From Bacteroidales bacterium (GTDB lineage: Bacteria > Bacteroidota > Bacteroidia > Bacteroidales > UBA10428): a DNA stretch of 46,822 nucleotides. The stretch is from the NCBI GenBank assembly GCA_016926235.1, contig JAFGOZ010000154.1, forward strand, positions 1 through 46,822, written 5' to 3'. Shown here piece after piece: positions 17,791-25,950 of this stretch. The notes below the pieces were generated by a model. It saw only the letters and a list, made by a program, of their open reading frames with translations, was not told the origin of the DNA and did not search any database. The translations under genes and the position numbers were made by a program. The stretch's first letter is position 1; each line of letters starts with the position of its first letter.

Positions 17791-17821
17791 TTTGGAGATA
17801 ATTTCATTTTATCTAACTTTG
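17791..17821 (+). promoter_or_regulatory. Consensus Bacteroidota promoter before the 183-aa gene
   Basis: TTTG (17791-17794), exactly 19 bp, then TAACTTTG (17814-17821): a perfect match to TTTG-N19-TAnnTTTG. The start of transcription would be near 17828, 30 nt before the ATG at 17858. It lies inside the possible upstream extension of that ORF and so argues against an earlier start. Confidence 0.8.
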
Positions 17822-17857
17822 TTTCGCGATTTACTTATTAATTGTAATCTAAACAAT

Positions 17858-18409
17858 ATGGCACAATTCGAACCTTTCGCACCTGATGTTGAAGTAAATG
17901 GTGAAACTGTACTTTCTATTGTAAATGCCTTTCCGGAATATTTAATGGGCATGGCATTAAAAATCCTGGAGGATAATGGTATCAGTAACCCCGTTCCGGG
18001 ACAATGGTACAGTCAAAAAGCATGGCTGGATTCATTCCGTGAAATTTCAAAGAAGTTCGGGGCAAATACACTTTTCGAAATTGGAAAAGTAATACCTGCC
18101 AATGCGAAATTTCCTCCTGAAATTGACAACCTGGAAAAGGCGCTTGCTTCAATTGATATAGCCTATCATATGAATCATCAAAACGGGGATATTGGATTTT
18201 ACAAACTTGCAAGTTTTAATGCAAGCAAAAAAGAAGCCATTATGCATTGTAAAAATCCATATCCATGTGACTTTGACAGGGGTATTATCACTACCATGGC
18301 AAGAAAGTTCAGGCCGGCAAATTCAAACCTGCCAACCGTATCACTGGATGTTTCAAAACCAAACAGGTTAAACGGGGCAGATGAAAGCTGGTATTTTGTA
18401 AGATGGTAA
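17858..18409 (+). CDS. Conserved cytoplasmic protein of unknown function, 183 aa
   Basis: The start is at 17858 (MAQFEPFAPDVEVNG), set by the consensus promoter just upstream; 35 extra residues from 17753 would be untranscribed. The protein is soluble, without TM or signal peptide. Notable segments are GQWYSQKAWLDSFREISKKF, FEIGKVIPANAKFPPEI, the conserved-looking IDIAYHMNH and a short Cys-containing MHCKNPYPCDFDRG. The form suggests a small sensor or ligand-binding domain, but no family is recognised with confidence. Monocistronic: promoter in front, two hairpins behind. Confidence 0.7.
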   Translation: MAQFEPFAPDVEVNGETVLSIVNAFPEYLMGMALKILEDNGISNPVPGQWYSQKAWLDSFREISKKFGANTLFEIGKVIPANAKFPPEIDNLEKALASIDIAYHMNHQNGDIGFYKLASFNASKKEAIMHCKNPYPCDFDRGIITTMARKFRPANSNLPTVSLDVSKPNRLNGADESWYFVRW

Positions 18410-18423
18410 TGAAATTTGGTGAA

Positions 18424-18483
18424 AATAAGAAAACTCGAAAAGATTTGTGAGGGGTGAGCAAGGGTTAAGAGAGTTTTCTTATT
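18424..18483 (+). other. Long-loop stem structure after the 183-aa gene
   Basis: Perfect 13-bp arms AATAAGAAAACTC (18424-18436) and GAGTTTTCTTATT (18471-18483) enclose a 34-nt purine-rich loop containing GTGAGGGGTGAGCAAGGG. It lies 14 nt after the stop and 26 nt before a separate intrinsic terminator. It could be a 3'-UTR structure or part of a small RNA. Confidence 0.5.
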
Positions 18484-18509
18484 TCACTAATTTTTATGAT
18501 ATTTCCTGG

Positions 18510-18537
18510 AACCGCAGAAAAATTCTGCGGTTTTTTA
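18510..18537 (+). terminator. Intrinsic terminator
   Basis: 10-bp arms AACCGCAGAA (18510-18519) and TTCTGCGGTT (18523-18532) with loop AAA, followed by a T-run (TTTTTT within 18531-18536). It ends the transcript of the 183-aa gene before the STAS gene. Confidence 0.85.
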
Positions 18538-18582
18538 TTGTTTATGCCTAACTTTACTATATAAAAAATATATATTAGAGAT

Positions 18583-18900
18583 ATGATTAAAAAAGTAATT
18601 GGGGAAAATGCTTATTTTTCATTTGTTAAAGAAAACCGTATAGATGTTACCAACGTAAACCTTTTTAAAATAAAAGTACTGCGCAGTTGCGTAAATCCTA
18701 AGGTAAAAAACATAATAATAGATTTAAAAAATCTGAAATTTATTGATAGTTACGGCGCAAATGTTTTGGTTATCCTACGAAAATTTGCCAGCAGGAAAAA
18801 AACAAAATTCTACCTTAAAAATGTAACGGATGATTTCAGAGAGATCATTCGATTAATAAATATCGAAAAAGATTTCGAAGAACTTCAGAATGATTATTAA
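18583..18900 (+). CDS. STAS-domain protein (anti-sigma-factor antagonist type)
   Basis: 105-aa single STAS domain. The hallmark is the strand-loop-helix NIIIDLKNLKFIDSYGANVL, in which the Ser of DSYG is the usual phospho-acceptor for a serine kinase partner. Known relatives either bind anti-sigma kinases (SpoIIAA-like) or act as stressosome/signalling scaffolds. No anti-sigma kinase or PP2C phosphatase gene is adjacent; instead the gene converges on a hybrid histidine kinase. A poor -7 box (TAACTTTA at 18549) lies upstream without a good -33 box. Confidence 0.85.
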   Translation: MIKKVIGENAYFSFVKENRIDVTNVNLFKIKVLRSCVNPKVKNIIIDLKNLKFIDSYGANVLVILRKFASRKKTKFYLKNVTDDFREIIRLINIEKDFEELQNDY

Positions 18901-18914
18901 TCTTTAATAGTTAC

Positions 18915-21263
18915 TTAAATCAACAACCTGTTTACTATTTCAAATAACTTTTCTGCACTAATAGGTTTTGCAATATATTCATCGCATCCAGCATCTTTTG
19001 ATAATTTTTCATCTTCAGGCATAGCATAAGCTGTAATGGCAATAACCGGTAAATTTGGCCGTAGCTTTTTTATAAGCCCTGTTGCTTCGTAACCATTCAT
19101 ATTAGGCATCTTAATATCCATGAAAACAATATCAATATTTGGATAGTCATCCACCATTTTTATTGCTTCAATTCCATCCCTTGCATGCATAACAATAGCA
19201 TCTTTCAAGTTAGAATTGATTACTTCCTTCATTAATAAGAAATTAATTTCCTCATCTTCAGCAACCAGTATCATAATTGATTTATTAGCTTTGATTTCAA
19301 CATGTGGCTCTGGTTTTGTTTTTATTGCTTTTTTTGATTTCAATGGACTATATGGAAGAGTAAAGAAAAAATTACTGCCTTTTTCAGGCACCGATTCAAC
19401 ACCTATTTCTCCCCCTAATAATTCTACGAAACCTTTTGAAATACTTAACCCTAAACCTGTTCCACTAAACTTTTTTGCCAGTCCCACATCAGCTTGCCTA
19501 AATCGCTCAAATACTATATAATGCATATCCTTATCAATTCCTATTCCTGTATCTTCAACATAAAATTTCAGGACATTGTTTTCTTTAACATATCCAAACT
19601 TAATATATCCTTTATTTGTATATTTTAATGCATTTCCAATGAGATTTACCAAAACCTGGCGTAACCGGACCATATCTGTATACAATATCCCTTCATCATC
19701 CGAAAGTCCGCATTCCACGTAAATATCGAGTCCTGCATCTTCAGCTGAAGGTTTATAAATTTTGTATAAATCATTTAAAATTTTATTTACACTAATTTCT
19801 TCCTTTCTAAGCATTATTTGACCTGTTTCGATACGGGAAATATCCAGAATATCATTTACAATACTCAGTAACTGATAACAACTGCTCCTGAGTGTATCAG
19901 CATACAAAGCGTATTTTTCGCGGGGGAGATCCGGACGAATGAGTAAATCTGAAAACCCGATTATCCCATTCATGGGTGTCCTAATCTCATGTGACATATT
20001 TGCCAGAAAAGCAGATTTCAGACGATCACTTTCTTCTGCTTTTTCCTTGGCTTTTTTCAATTCTTTCTCATATTTTTTAGCGGTAGTTATTTCCCTTGCA
20101 TATTCACAAAAACCCAATACCTTATTATCTTCTATTAGCGGAACAAACGAAAATTCATAGATGTTTTTCTTCCCATCAATTAAGAGGGTAATTTCTTCCT
20201 TGAATTTTTCTCCGGTCAATACACGTTCATGTATCTCATCCCAATATTTTGTAATGTTTTTATCCAGATGAATCTTATGAGGACGCAAACCCGGTTGCAT
20301 TTCAATTCCCAGGGATTTTTCAATAATATTTTTATAGTTTTCATTATACATAACTGGTTTCCCTTCTCTGTCTGCAATCATTATATAATCAGCAGAATTT
20401 TCTATCATTGCTTTAAGGGTAGTAACAGTATTTTTAAGTTCTTCTTCTTGTTTCTTTCTATATGAAATATCAGATATAAAACATAATATTGCTGTATGAT
20501 TATTCCATTTAATAAGTGTCGCATTTAAACTTACCCAAATTTTATCCTTGTTCCCTTTAATTAAACATAAATCGTATGGATCCATTTTTTTGCCACCCAA
20601 TCTTTCTTTGTAGTTTTCCATAACTTTTGCCAAATCCTCACTTGAGACAAATTCTGTGAATTTTTTTGAAAAAGCTTCATTTTCAGTATATCCCATCATT
20701 TCGAGTGCACGGGAATTAAAATATACAATGTTTTCTCCCTGAATTATAAAAATTCCTTCTATTGTATTATTTACAACATTGCGATATTTTTCTTCGCTTT
20801 CTATTAATGCTTTATTGGCCAGTTTCTTCTCAGAAATATCATACAATACGCAAATCATTCCCTGATAATTCATGTCATTGTCATAAACCGGGGTATCAAC
20901 TGTATGTAACGTTAAAATAATTCCATTTGGTCCATATACTTCAAATTCGCCTTCCCAGGATTCTCTTCTCTTACATAATTCCCTAATATGTTCCTGATCA
21001 ATATAAGAAATAGCCTGAGGAAAAACATTTATAAAGGATTTCCCATCTACATCTTCAAGCTGAATATTAAATATCTCTTCCGCCTTTTTATTAAGATAAA
21101 TAACTTTCCCCTGGGCATCTGAAGCGATAACGGATACTCCCACTGAATCTAAAACACAATTTTTATAATGTCTAATACAACCACTATTGCTTTCAAGCCG
21201 CTCACGCAACTCTAACAACTCTTTCATCAAATTTTCATGCAAGGGATTTGTATTCATAGACAT
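18915..21263 (-). CDS. Hybrid sensor histidine kinase with three PAS domains and a C-terminal receiver
   Basis: 782-aa soluble kinase without TM. Order of domains: PAS about 40-150, PAS about 158-275, PAS about 283-400 (each followed by a PAC-like strand such as GMICVLYDISEKK), a short coiled coil, HisKA with H425 in MSHEIRTPMNG, HATPase_c with the N box VNLIGNALKYT, G1 VEDTGIGID and G2 GTGLGLSISKGF, and a receiver (about 662-780) with phospho-acceptor D in VFMDIKMPNMNG and the Lys in IAKPIS. It lacks a DNA-binding output, so it signals by phosphorelay to an unlinked protein. Its ligand is likely intracellular (redox, gas or small molecule). An alternative start is Met3. Confidence 0.92.
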   Translation of the reverse strand: MSMNTNPLHENLMKELLELRERLESNSGCIRHYKNCVLDSVGVSVIASDAQGKVIYLNKKAEEIFNIQLEDVDGKSFINVFPQAISYIDQEHIRELCKRRESWEGEFEVYGPNGIILTLHTVDTPVYDNDMNYQGMICVLYDISEKKLANKALIESEEKYRNVVNNTIEGIFIIQGENIVYFNSRALEMMGYTENEAFSKKFTEFVSSEDLAKVMENYKERLGGKKMDPYDLCLIKGNKDKIWVSLNATLIKWNNHTAILCFISDISYRKKQEEELKNTVTTLKAMIENSADYIMIADREGKPVMYNENYKNIIEKSLGIEMQPGLRPHKIHLDKNITKYWDEIHERVLTGEKFKEEITLLIDGKKNIYEFSFVPLIEDNKVLGFCEYAREITTAKKYEKELKKAKEKAEESDRLKSAFLANMSHEIRTPMNGIIGFSDLLIRPDLPREKYALYADTLRSSCYQLLSIVNDILDISRIETGQIMLRKEEISVNKILNDLYKIYKPSAEDAGLDIYVECGLSDDEGILYTDMVRLRQVLVNLIGNALKYTNKGYIKFGYVKENNVLKFYVEDTGIGIDKDMHYIVFERFRQADVGLAKKFSGTGLGLSISKGFVELLGGEIGVESVPEKGSNFFFTLPYSPLKSKKAIKTKPEPHVEIKANKSIMILVAEDEEINFLLMKEVINSNLKDAIVMHARDGIEAIKMVDDYPNIDIVFMDIKMPNMNGYEATGLIKKLRPNLPVIAITAYAMPEDEKLSKDAGCDEYIAKPISAEKLFEIVNRLLI

Positions 21264-21358
21264 ATCTAAGAATGAACATTTAATTTACAAAAAAAAATTG
21301 GTGTGGACAAATAGGTTGTGATTAACGACAATAAAATTTATATATAGACTATTAATCT

Positions 21359-22531
21359 CTATATTTCTATTATTGCTGCTTTAAGCTTTTCCATACTTTC
21401 AATCAATAGTTGCTTTGGACATGCAAAATTTATACGTTGAAATCCCTCTCCTCCCGGTCCAAACATTGAACCCTCGGAAAGACCCAAACCCGCCTTTTCA
21501 ACCATAAACCGAGTTAGATCCTTATTGTTTAAACCTAATTCTTTGCAATTCAGCCATGTAAGATATGTTGCCTCTGTATAAGTTACTCTAATTCTTGGTA
21601 TGTTTTGTTCAATATATGTTTCAATAAAGTTTTTATTGATATTTAAATAATCCAGAAGTTGAATTAACCATTCTTCGCCCTTATTATAGGCCGATTCAAA
21701 AGCCACCAATCCCAACAGGTTAATACCTTGAAGCTGGTATTGCCTGATCATTCTGCTTATTTTCGAATGTAGTTTCTTATTTGGAATTATCATTGCCGAA
21801 ATGGCAAGGCCAGCTATATTAAAAGTTTTACTGGGAGCTACGGTTGTAATTGAATTTGATGCAGCCCATGCTGATAAGTCAGCAAAAGGAATATGTGTAT
21901 GGCCAGGGAATATAATATCAGAATGTATCTCATCTGACACTACCAGTATATCATGCTTCTGGCATATATCTTCCAGCCGGGAGAGTTCCTCCTTTGTCCA
22001 TGCCCTGCCCACAGGATTATGTGGATGACACAATAGTATCATTTTAACCTTATCGTCAATCTGGCTTTCCAAATCATCAAAATCCATGGTGTACCTGCCA
22101 TTAATATATATTAACTGGTTATAAATAACTTTTCTCCTGTTATTCTCAACCGTTTGAAACAATGGAAAATACACAGGGGGCTGAACAATAATTTTATCAC
22201 CTGGTTCTGTAAATGCATGTATTGCAAGAGCTACAGAAGGTACCACTCCATGAAAAAAAAGAATTTCTTCTTCTTTTATCTTCCATTGGTGCCTCTTTTG
22301 CATCCAGTTTATAAGCGATTGATATAGCCCGTCGTATTGAAACGTATAACCAAAAATTCCATGTCTGACTCTTTTATTAATGTCATTTAATATTTCATCT
22401 GCAACCATAAAGTCCATATCAGCAACCCACATAGGCGTTACATTTGGCTCACCGAATATCTTTTCACGCAAATCATACTTGTAGCAATGGGTATTTTCAC
22501 GAGGTATTATCTGGTCAAAATTATATTTCAT
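21359..22531 (-). CDS. PatB/MalY-type C-S lyase (PLP aminotransferase fold)
   Basis: PLP enzyme expected to cleave cystathionine or similar C-S bonds (pyruvate, ammonia and a thiol formed). 390 aa from the start at 22531 (MKYNFDQIIPREN), chosen because AGGAGGAGG at 22538-22546 stands 6 nt in front of it; an ATG six codons upstream overlaps that Shine-Dalgarno site. Family marks: VTPMWVADMDF, LLCHPHNPVGR, SDEIHSDI and the PLP lysine K235 in VAPSKTFNIAG. It follows cysK by 65 bp on the same strand, in a likely Rrf2-controlled cysteine operon. Both enzymes act on cysteine metabolism, in opposite directions. Confidence 0.9.
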   Translation of the reverse strand: MKYNFDQIIPRENTHCYKYDLREKIFGEPNVTPMWVADMDFMVADEILNDINKRVRHGIFGYTFQYDGLYQSLINWMQKRHQWKIKEEEILFFHGVVPSVALAIHAFTEPGDKIIVQPPVYFPLFQTVENNRRKVIYNQLIYINGRYTMDFDDLESQIDDKVKMILLCHPHNPVGRAWTKEELSRLEDICQKHDILVVSDEIHSDIIFPGHTHIPFADLSAWAASNSITTVAPSKTFNIAGLAISAMIIPNKKLHSKISRMIRQYQLQGINLLGLVAFESAYNKGEEWLIQLLDYLNINKNFIETYIEQNIPRIRVTYTEATYLTWLNCKELGLNNKDLTRFMVEKAGLGLSEGSMFGPGGEGFQRINFACPKQLLIESMEKLKAAIIEI

Positions 22532-22596
22532 CTTTAGCCTCCTCCTCATGGTATTAAAACTGCTGATAAAATCAGCATATTGTAAAACGTTTATCT

Positions 22597-23523
22597 TTAA
22601 TCCTCATATAAAGCTGTACTTAAATAACGTTCACCGGTGTCAGGTAATACTACCACGATTGTTTTCCCAGCGTTTTCTGACCGTTTAGCAACTTCCAATG
22701 CTGCCCATAATGCAGCTCCTGAAGATATCCCTGCAAGAATTCCTTCTTCTTTGGCTAATCTTCCAGCAGTTTTAAAAGCATCTTCATTAGATACTTTTAT
22801 GACTTCATCGTAAATATTGGTATTTAAAACATCTGGAACAAAACCTGCACCAGTACCCTGAATTTTATGTGGTCCCGGATTGCCGCCTGTAAGTACAGGA
22901 GAATCTTCTGGTTCAACGGCAATAGATTTTAGTCCGGGCTTTTTATTCTTCAACACCTCTGACACACCTGTTATTGTACCTCCTGTGCCAACACCTGCAA
23001 TAAATATATCAACCTGGCCATCAGTATCCCTCCAAATTTCTTCAGCTGTCGTTTTACGATGGATCTCAGGATTTGACAGATTTTTAAATTGTTGAGGAAT
23101 AAAGGCATTGGAATGTTCAGCTTTTAGTTCTTCTGCCTTTTGTATTGCCCCTTTCATACCTTGAGATGCAGGTGTAAGCACTAATTCAGCTCCCAATGCT
23201 TTTAGAATTTTTCTACGTTCAACGCTCATACTTTCCGGCATTGTGAGGATTAGTTTTAATCCTTTTGCCGCACTAACAAATGCCAGTGCAATTCCTGTAT
23301 TCCCGCTTGTTGGCTCAATAATTACCGTGTCTTTTGTAATTAAGCCTTTACTCATTGCATCAACAATCATCGCATTCCCAATACGGTCTTTTACAGAACT
23401 TGCCGGATTAAATGACTCAAGTTTCACCAAAATTGTTGCCTTTGTCCCCAGTGTAATTCTGTTAAGTTTTACTAATGGAGTATTTCCAATTGTCTCCGTA
23501 ATATCATTATATATTCGTGCCAT
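22597..23523 (-). CDS. cysK: Cysteine synthase A (O-acetylserine sulfhydrylase)
   Basis: Makes L-cysteine from O-acetylserine and sulfide. 308 aa, normal length. Visible motifs: [14 protein letters not shown] at the N-terminus, PLP lysine K45 in [11 protein letters not shown], substrate loop [10 protein letters not shown], phosphate-binding [11 protein letters not shown] and C-terminal [11 protein letters not shown]. It lies 44 bp downstream of an Rrf2 regulator gene with cysteine ligands, and the C-S lyase gene follows, so all three are probably transcribed from the promoter/operator at 24029-24090. No serine acetyltransferase gene is seen in the window. Confidence 0.95.
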   Translation of the reverse strand: MARIYNDITETIGNTPLVKLNRITLGTKATILVKLESFNPASSVKDRIGNAMIVDAMSKGLITKDTVIIEPTSGNTGIALAFVSAAKGLKLILTMPESMSVERRKILKALGAELVLTPASQGMKGAIQKAEELKAEHSNAFIPQQFKNLSNPEIHRKTTAEEIWRDTDGQVDIFIAGVGTGGTITGVSEVLKNKKPGLKSIAVEPEDSPVLTGGNPGPHKIQGTGAGFVPDVLNTNIYDEVIKVSNEDAFKTAGRLAKEEGILAGISSGAALWAALEVAKRSENAGKTIVVVLPDTGERYLSTALYED

Positions 23524-23567
23524 AATTATATATTTTTAGTTAATATAAACACCTTTTAACCAGAAAG

Positions 23568-24014
23568 TCAAATACTAAATGTTATCTCCTGGTTACTTTC
23601 ATTAATTTTCTGCTGTTCTTCAACTAATTCATCCAAATGAACGGATTGCAAATACTCAATAATTTTATCATTCAATCCGTGCCAAAAGTTACGGGCAGCA
23701 CATTTTTTTTCTTTCAGGCAATCTTCATCGTTTCCCAGGCATTCAATTATTTCCAGCTCTGAATTAAAAGCTTTGTATATATCATAAATAGTAATTTTTC
23801 CGGGATCTTTTTTTAACCGATAACCACTCTTTTTTCCTCCAACAGTTGTTACAAGTCCGGCTGATTTTAATGACGATATGATTTGGTCAAGATATTTAAA
23901 TGAAATTTCCTGGTTTTGAGCAATATCTTTCTGATATATTCCTTCCTGGTTATTATTTAAGGCCAGCTCAATCATTGCTCTGATGCCATATCTTGTTTTT
24001 GTATTGAATTTCAT
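23568..24014 (-). CDS. Rrf2-family transcriptional regulator with an IscR-like cysteine triad
   Basis: 148-aa winged-helix regulator. The N-terminal MKFNTKTRYGIRAMIELAL and DIAQNQEISFKYLDQIISSL form the Rrf2 HTH; GGKKSGYRLKKDP is the wing. Cysteines C92, C99 and C105 fall where IscR holds its [2Fe-2S] cluster (C-x6-C-x5-C here; C-x5-C-x5-C in E. coli IscR), so it may sense Fe-S status or sulfur supply. CymR-type relatives repress cysteine genes. cysK follows, and an inverted repeat overlaps its own promoter, suggesting autoregulation of the operon. Confidence 0.88.
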   Translation of the reverse strand: MKFNTKTRYGIRAMIELALNNNQEGIYQKDIAQNQEISFKYLDQIISSLKSAGLVTTVGGKKSGYRLKKDPGKITIYDIYKAFNSELEIIECLGNDEDCLKEKKCAARNFWHGLNDKIIEYLQSVHLDELVEEQQKINESNQEITFSI

Positions 24015-24028
24015 AGTTTTACACTTTT

Positions 24029-24090
24029 ATCCTACTTATTCTATAGGATTAATAGGATACAAATATAAAATATTATTTCGTATTAACAAT
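24029..24090 (-). promoter_or_regulatory. Promoter and overlapping operator of the Rrf2-cysK operon
   Basis: On the minus strand the promoter is ATTG (24087-24090), 19 bp, then TATATTTG (24060-24067). Just downstream, covering the expected transcription start, lie ATCCTA (24029-24034) and TAGGAT (24044-24049), an inverted repeat with 9-bp spacing, plus another TAGGAT at 24053-24058. The place and symmetry fit a repressor site for the Rrf2 protein encoded next (inference). Confidence 0.65.
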
Positions 24091-24121
24091 AATACTTGAA
24101 ATATTTTTAATAGGTATATTC

Positions 24122-24817
24122 TTAACCCAATTTACTCAATCTTTCCAATAACTCTACTTCAAGAATTTTAATATTTCGACCTTCAGTATCAATCAATCTG
24201 TCGTTCTTAAATTCTGTCATAGTACGTATAAAGCTTTTCTTTGAAACACCAATAAAATCAGCAAGTTCATTACGTGTCATAGGCAATTCAAAGGTATTGT
24301 TCTTAAAAAAAGAATTTGAAAAGAATAATAATACATCTGCTAACCGTCCTGGTAATTGTTTTCTTATTAGCCCTGCTATACGATCTACTGATTGTAACTC
24401 ACTTTTGCAGGTTATTTCAACTACTTTACTGGCAAAATTTCCATTTGTTTTTATCAATTCATGGAAGAGGTTTTTATTAATAAAACATACTTCCGTATCA
24501 ACAAGTGCAACAGCTGAAGTATGAAAAAACTTATCCCCAAATACAGAAGGAAGTCCGATAAAATTTCCTTCAGGTACAATTTTTACAATAAAACTTCCTA
24601 CAAAACTTTCGCTGATAATCTTTACTAATCCTTTTTTTACAAAACCAATGTGAGTTGCAGGAATGCCTTTTCTATAGATACTTTCATTTCGTTTAAAACT
24701 TACTGTATGAATATCATCCTTAAACTTTTCAATCTCATCACATTTAAGTGTTTTAAAAACCTCCTCTTTAAGGGCACAGTTTAAACATTCAGTGTCTTTA
24801 TGTACATGTACATCCAT
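24122..24817 (-). CDS. Crp/Fnr-family transcriptional regulator
   Basis: 231-aa regulator with an N-terminal cyclic-nucleotide-binding fold (about 30-150; IYRKGIPATHIGFVKKG, PEGNFIGLPSVFG) and a C-terminal winged helix (MTRNELADFIGVSKKSFIRTM). Cysteines C11, C14 (ECLNCALKEE) and C26 near the N-terminus and C111/C137 later resemble FNR-type Fe-S ligand placement, so oxygen or nitric-oxide sensing is possible but unproven. Arg/Glu residues for cAMP binding are not evident. It is divergent from the chemosensory cluster at 24981, with 163 bp between, and could control it. Confidence 0.85.
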   Translation of the reverse strand: MDVHVHKDTECLNCALKEEVFKTLKCDEIEKFKDDIHTVSFKRNESIYRKGIPATHIGFVKKGLVKIISESFVGSFIVKIVPEGNFIGLPSVFGDKFFHTSAVALVDTEVCFINKNLFHELIKTNGNFASKVVEITCKSELQSVDRIAGLIRKQLPGRLADVLLFFSNSFFKNNTFELPMTRNELADFIGVSKKSFIRTMTEFKNDRLIDTEGRNIKILEVELLERLSKLG

Positions 24818-24881
24818 TTAAATTACAGGGTGAATTCATCATTAAGTTACGAAAAATTTTTTGCTAAAAAAAATAAAAAGA

Positions 24882-24893
24882 GGACAAATGTCC
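24882..24893. promoter_or_regulatory. Short palindrome in the Crp/Fnr-CheY divergent region
   Basis: GGACA-AA-TGTCC, 5-bp perfect arms with a 2-base centre, between the two divergent genes. It does not match the classical TTGAT-N4-ATCAA site. A candidate regulator site only. Confidence 0.35.
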
Positions 24894-24980
24894 CCAATAA
24901 AAGGTGTATTGTATACTAACCTGATCGTTGTTTTTTGACCCATTTGATTATTAACTTAGATAAACATTTTAAAAAAATCT

Positions 24981-25379
24981 ATGAAAAATAACCAAATATT
25001 TATAATCGATGATTCCAACACAAATTTGCTGCTATTGGAAGACATTTTAATGGAAGAGGGTTATGAAGTAAAAACAGATGATAACCCAAAAAGAGCATTA
25101 CAAAAGATTAAAGAGAACCCTCCCGATCTCATTTTATTGGATCTCTTAATGCCCGGCCTGGATGGTTTTCAATTTCTTGACAAATTAGAGCCTCGTAACA
25201 TTCCTATTATTATTATATCTGCTGATAGAAATGCGGAAAGTATAAAAAAAGCCAAAGCCAAAGGTATTTACGATTATATTATGAAACCAATAAACGTAAA
25301 GCATATCAAAGACAAAGTAAAAGAAGCAATACTATATAATAAAAACTTAAAAGCATTTGCATATGGAAACAACAACTAA
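24981..25379 (+). CDS. Single-domain response regulator (CheY-like)
   Basis: 132-aa receiver without an output domain. Acidic pocket IIDDSN near residues 8-12, phospho-acceptor D in LILLDLLMPGLDG (about residue 54), Ser of IISADRN and Lys of IMKPIN complete the active site. The next gene (CheW) starts 17 nt before this one ends, so the two are translationally coupled. In this context it is likely a chemotaxis-type receiver, either a CheY output or a phosphate sink. The phosphodonor kinase is not in the window. Confidence 0.88.
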   Translation: MKNNQIFIIDDSNTNLLLLEDILMEEGYEVKTDDNPKRALQKIKENPPDLILLDLLMPGLDGFQFLDKLEPRNIPIIIISADRNAESIKKAKAKGIYDYIMKPINVKHIKDKVKEAILYNKNLKAFAYGNNN

Positions 25380-25923
25380 GACAAAAATTAATTCCTATCT
25401 CTCTTTTAAACTGGGAGATGAGGTATTTGCAGCTAACGTGAGTAAAGTGCTTAACATTCTCGAAATGACTAAAATTACGAAGGTACCACAAGCTCCTGAC
25501 TATATGAAAGGAGTAATAAATCTTCGCGGTACTGTGCTTCCTTTAGTGGATACACGCAAAAAGTTTGGTATGCCCGAAACTGAATTTACTACCAATACAT
25601 GTATCCTGGTACTGGATGTAAATCTTGAAGGAGATTCGGTAATGGTTGGAGCACTAGTGGATAGTGTAAAAGAAGTACTGGAAATTGACGATAAAAGCGT
25701 TCAGCCTCCACCCAGTATTGGAAGTAAATACAAATCCGAATTTATTGAAGGCGTGGTGGATATTAATGATGAATTTGTAATGATATTGAATATGGATCTT
25801 ATTTTCTCTACACACGAACTCACTGTTTTACAAGCTTCAACTGCCGAAGTAATTGCCAAAGGCAATGCCAAAGAAACAGAAGAACCGGTAAAAGAAAAAA
25901 AACCACCTAAAGCAAAAAAATAA
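25363..25923 (+). CDS. CheW-type chemotaxis coupling protein
   Basis: Scaffold joining receptors to a CheA kinase. 186 aa from ATG 25363 (METTTKTKINSYLSF); the extra two codons before it begin with TTG and are unlikely. CheW signature segments: FKLGDEVFAANVSKV, the region KVPQAPDYMKGVINLRG and LVDTRKKFG. A Lys/Glu/Pro-rich tail (about 165-186, EPVKEKKPPKAKK) extends beyond the domain. Overlaps the receiver gene by 17 nt and precedes the porin gene by 27 bp. Confidence 0.92.
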   Translation: METTTKTKINSYLSFKLGDEVFAANVSKVLNILEMTKITKVPQAPDYMKGVINLRGTVLPLVDTRKKFGMPETEFTTNTCILVLDVNLEGDSVMVGALVDSVKEVLEIDDKSVQPPPSIGSKYKSEFIEGVVDINDEFVMILNMDLIFSTHELTVLQASTAEVIAKGNAKETEEPVKEKKPPKAKK

Positions 25924-25950
25924 ACTAATAAAATTAAAAGATAGCCAATA

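Noticed and set aside
17753..17857. Upstream extension of the 183-aa protein by 35 residues
   Set aside because: A consensus promoter lies inside this stretch, so most of it would precede the transcription start.
16276..18409. Prophage or tailocin remnant around the amidase
   Set aside because: No integrase, portal, tail or capsid gene, no attachment-site repeats, and composition like the surroundings.
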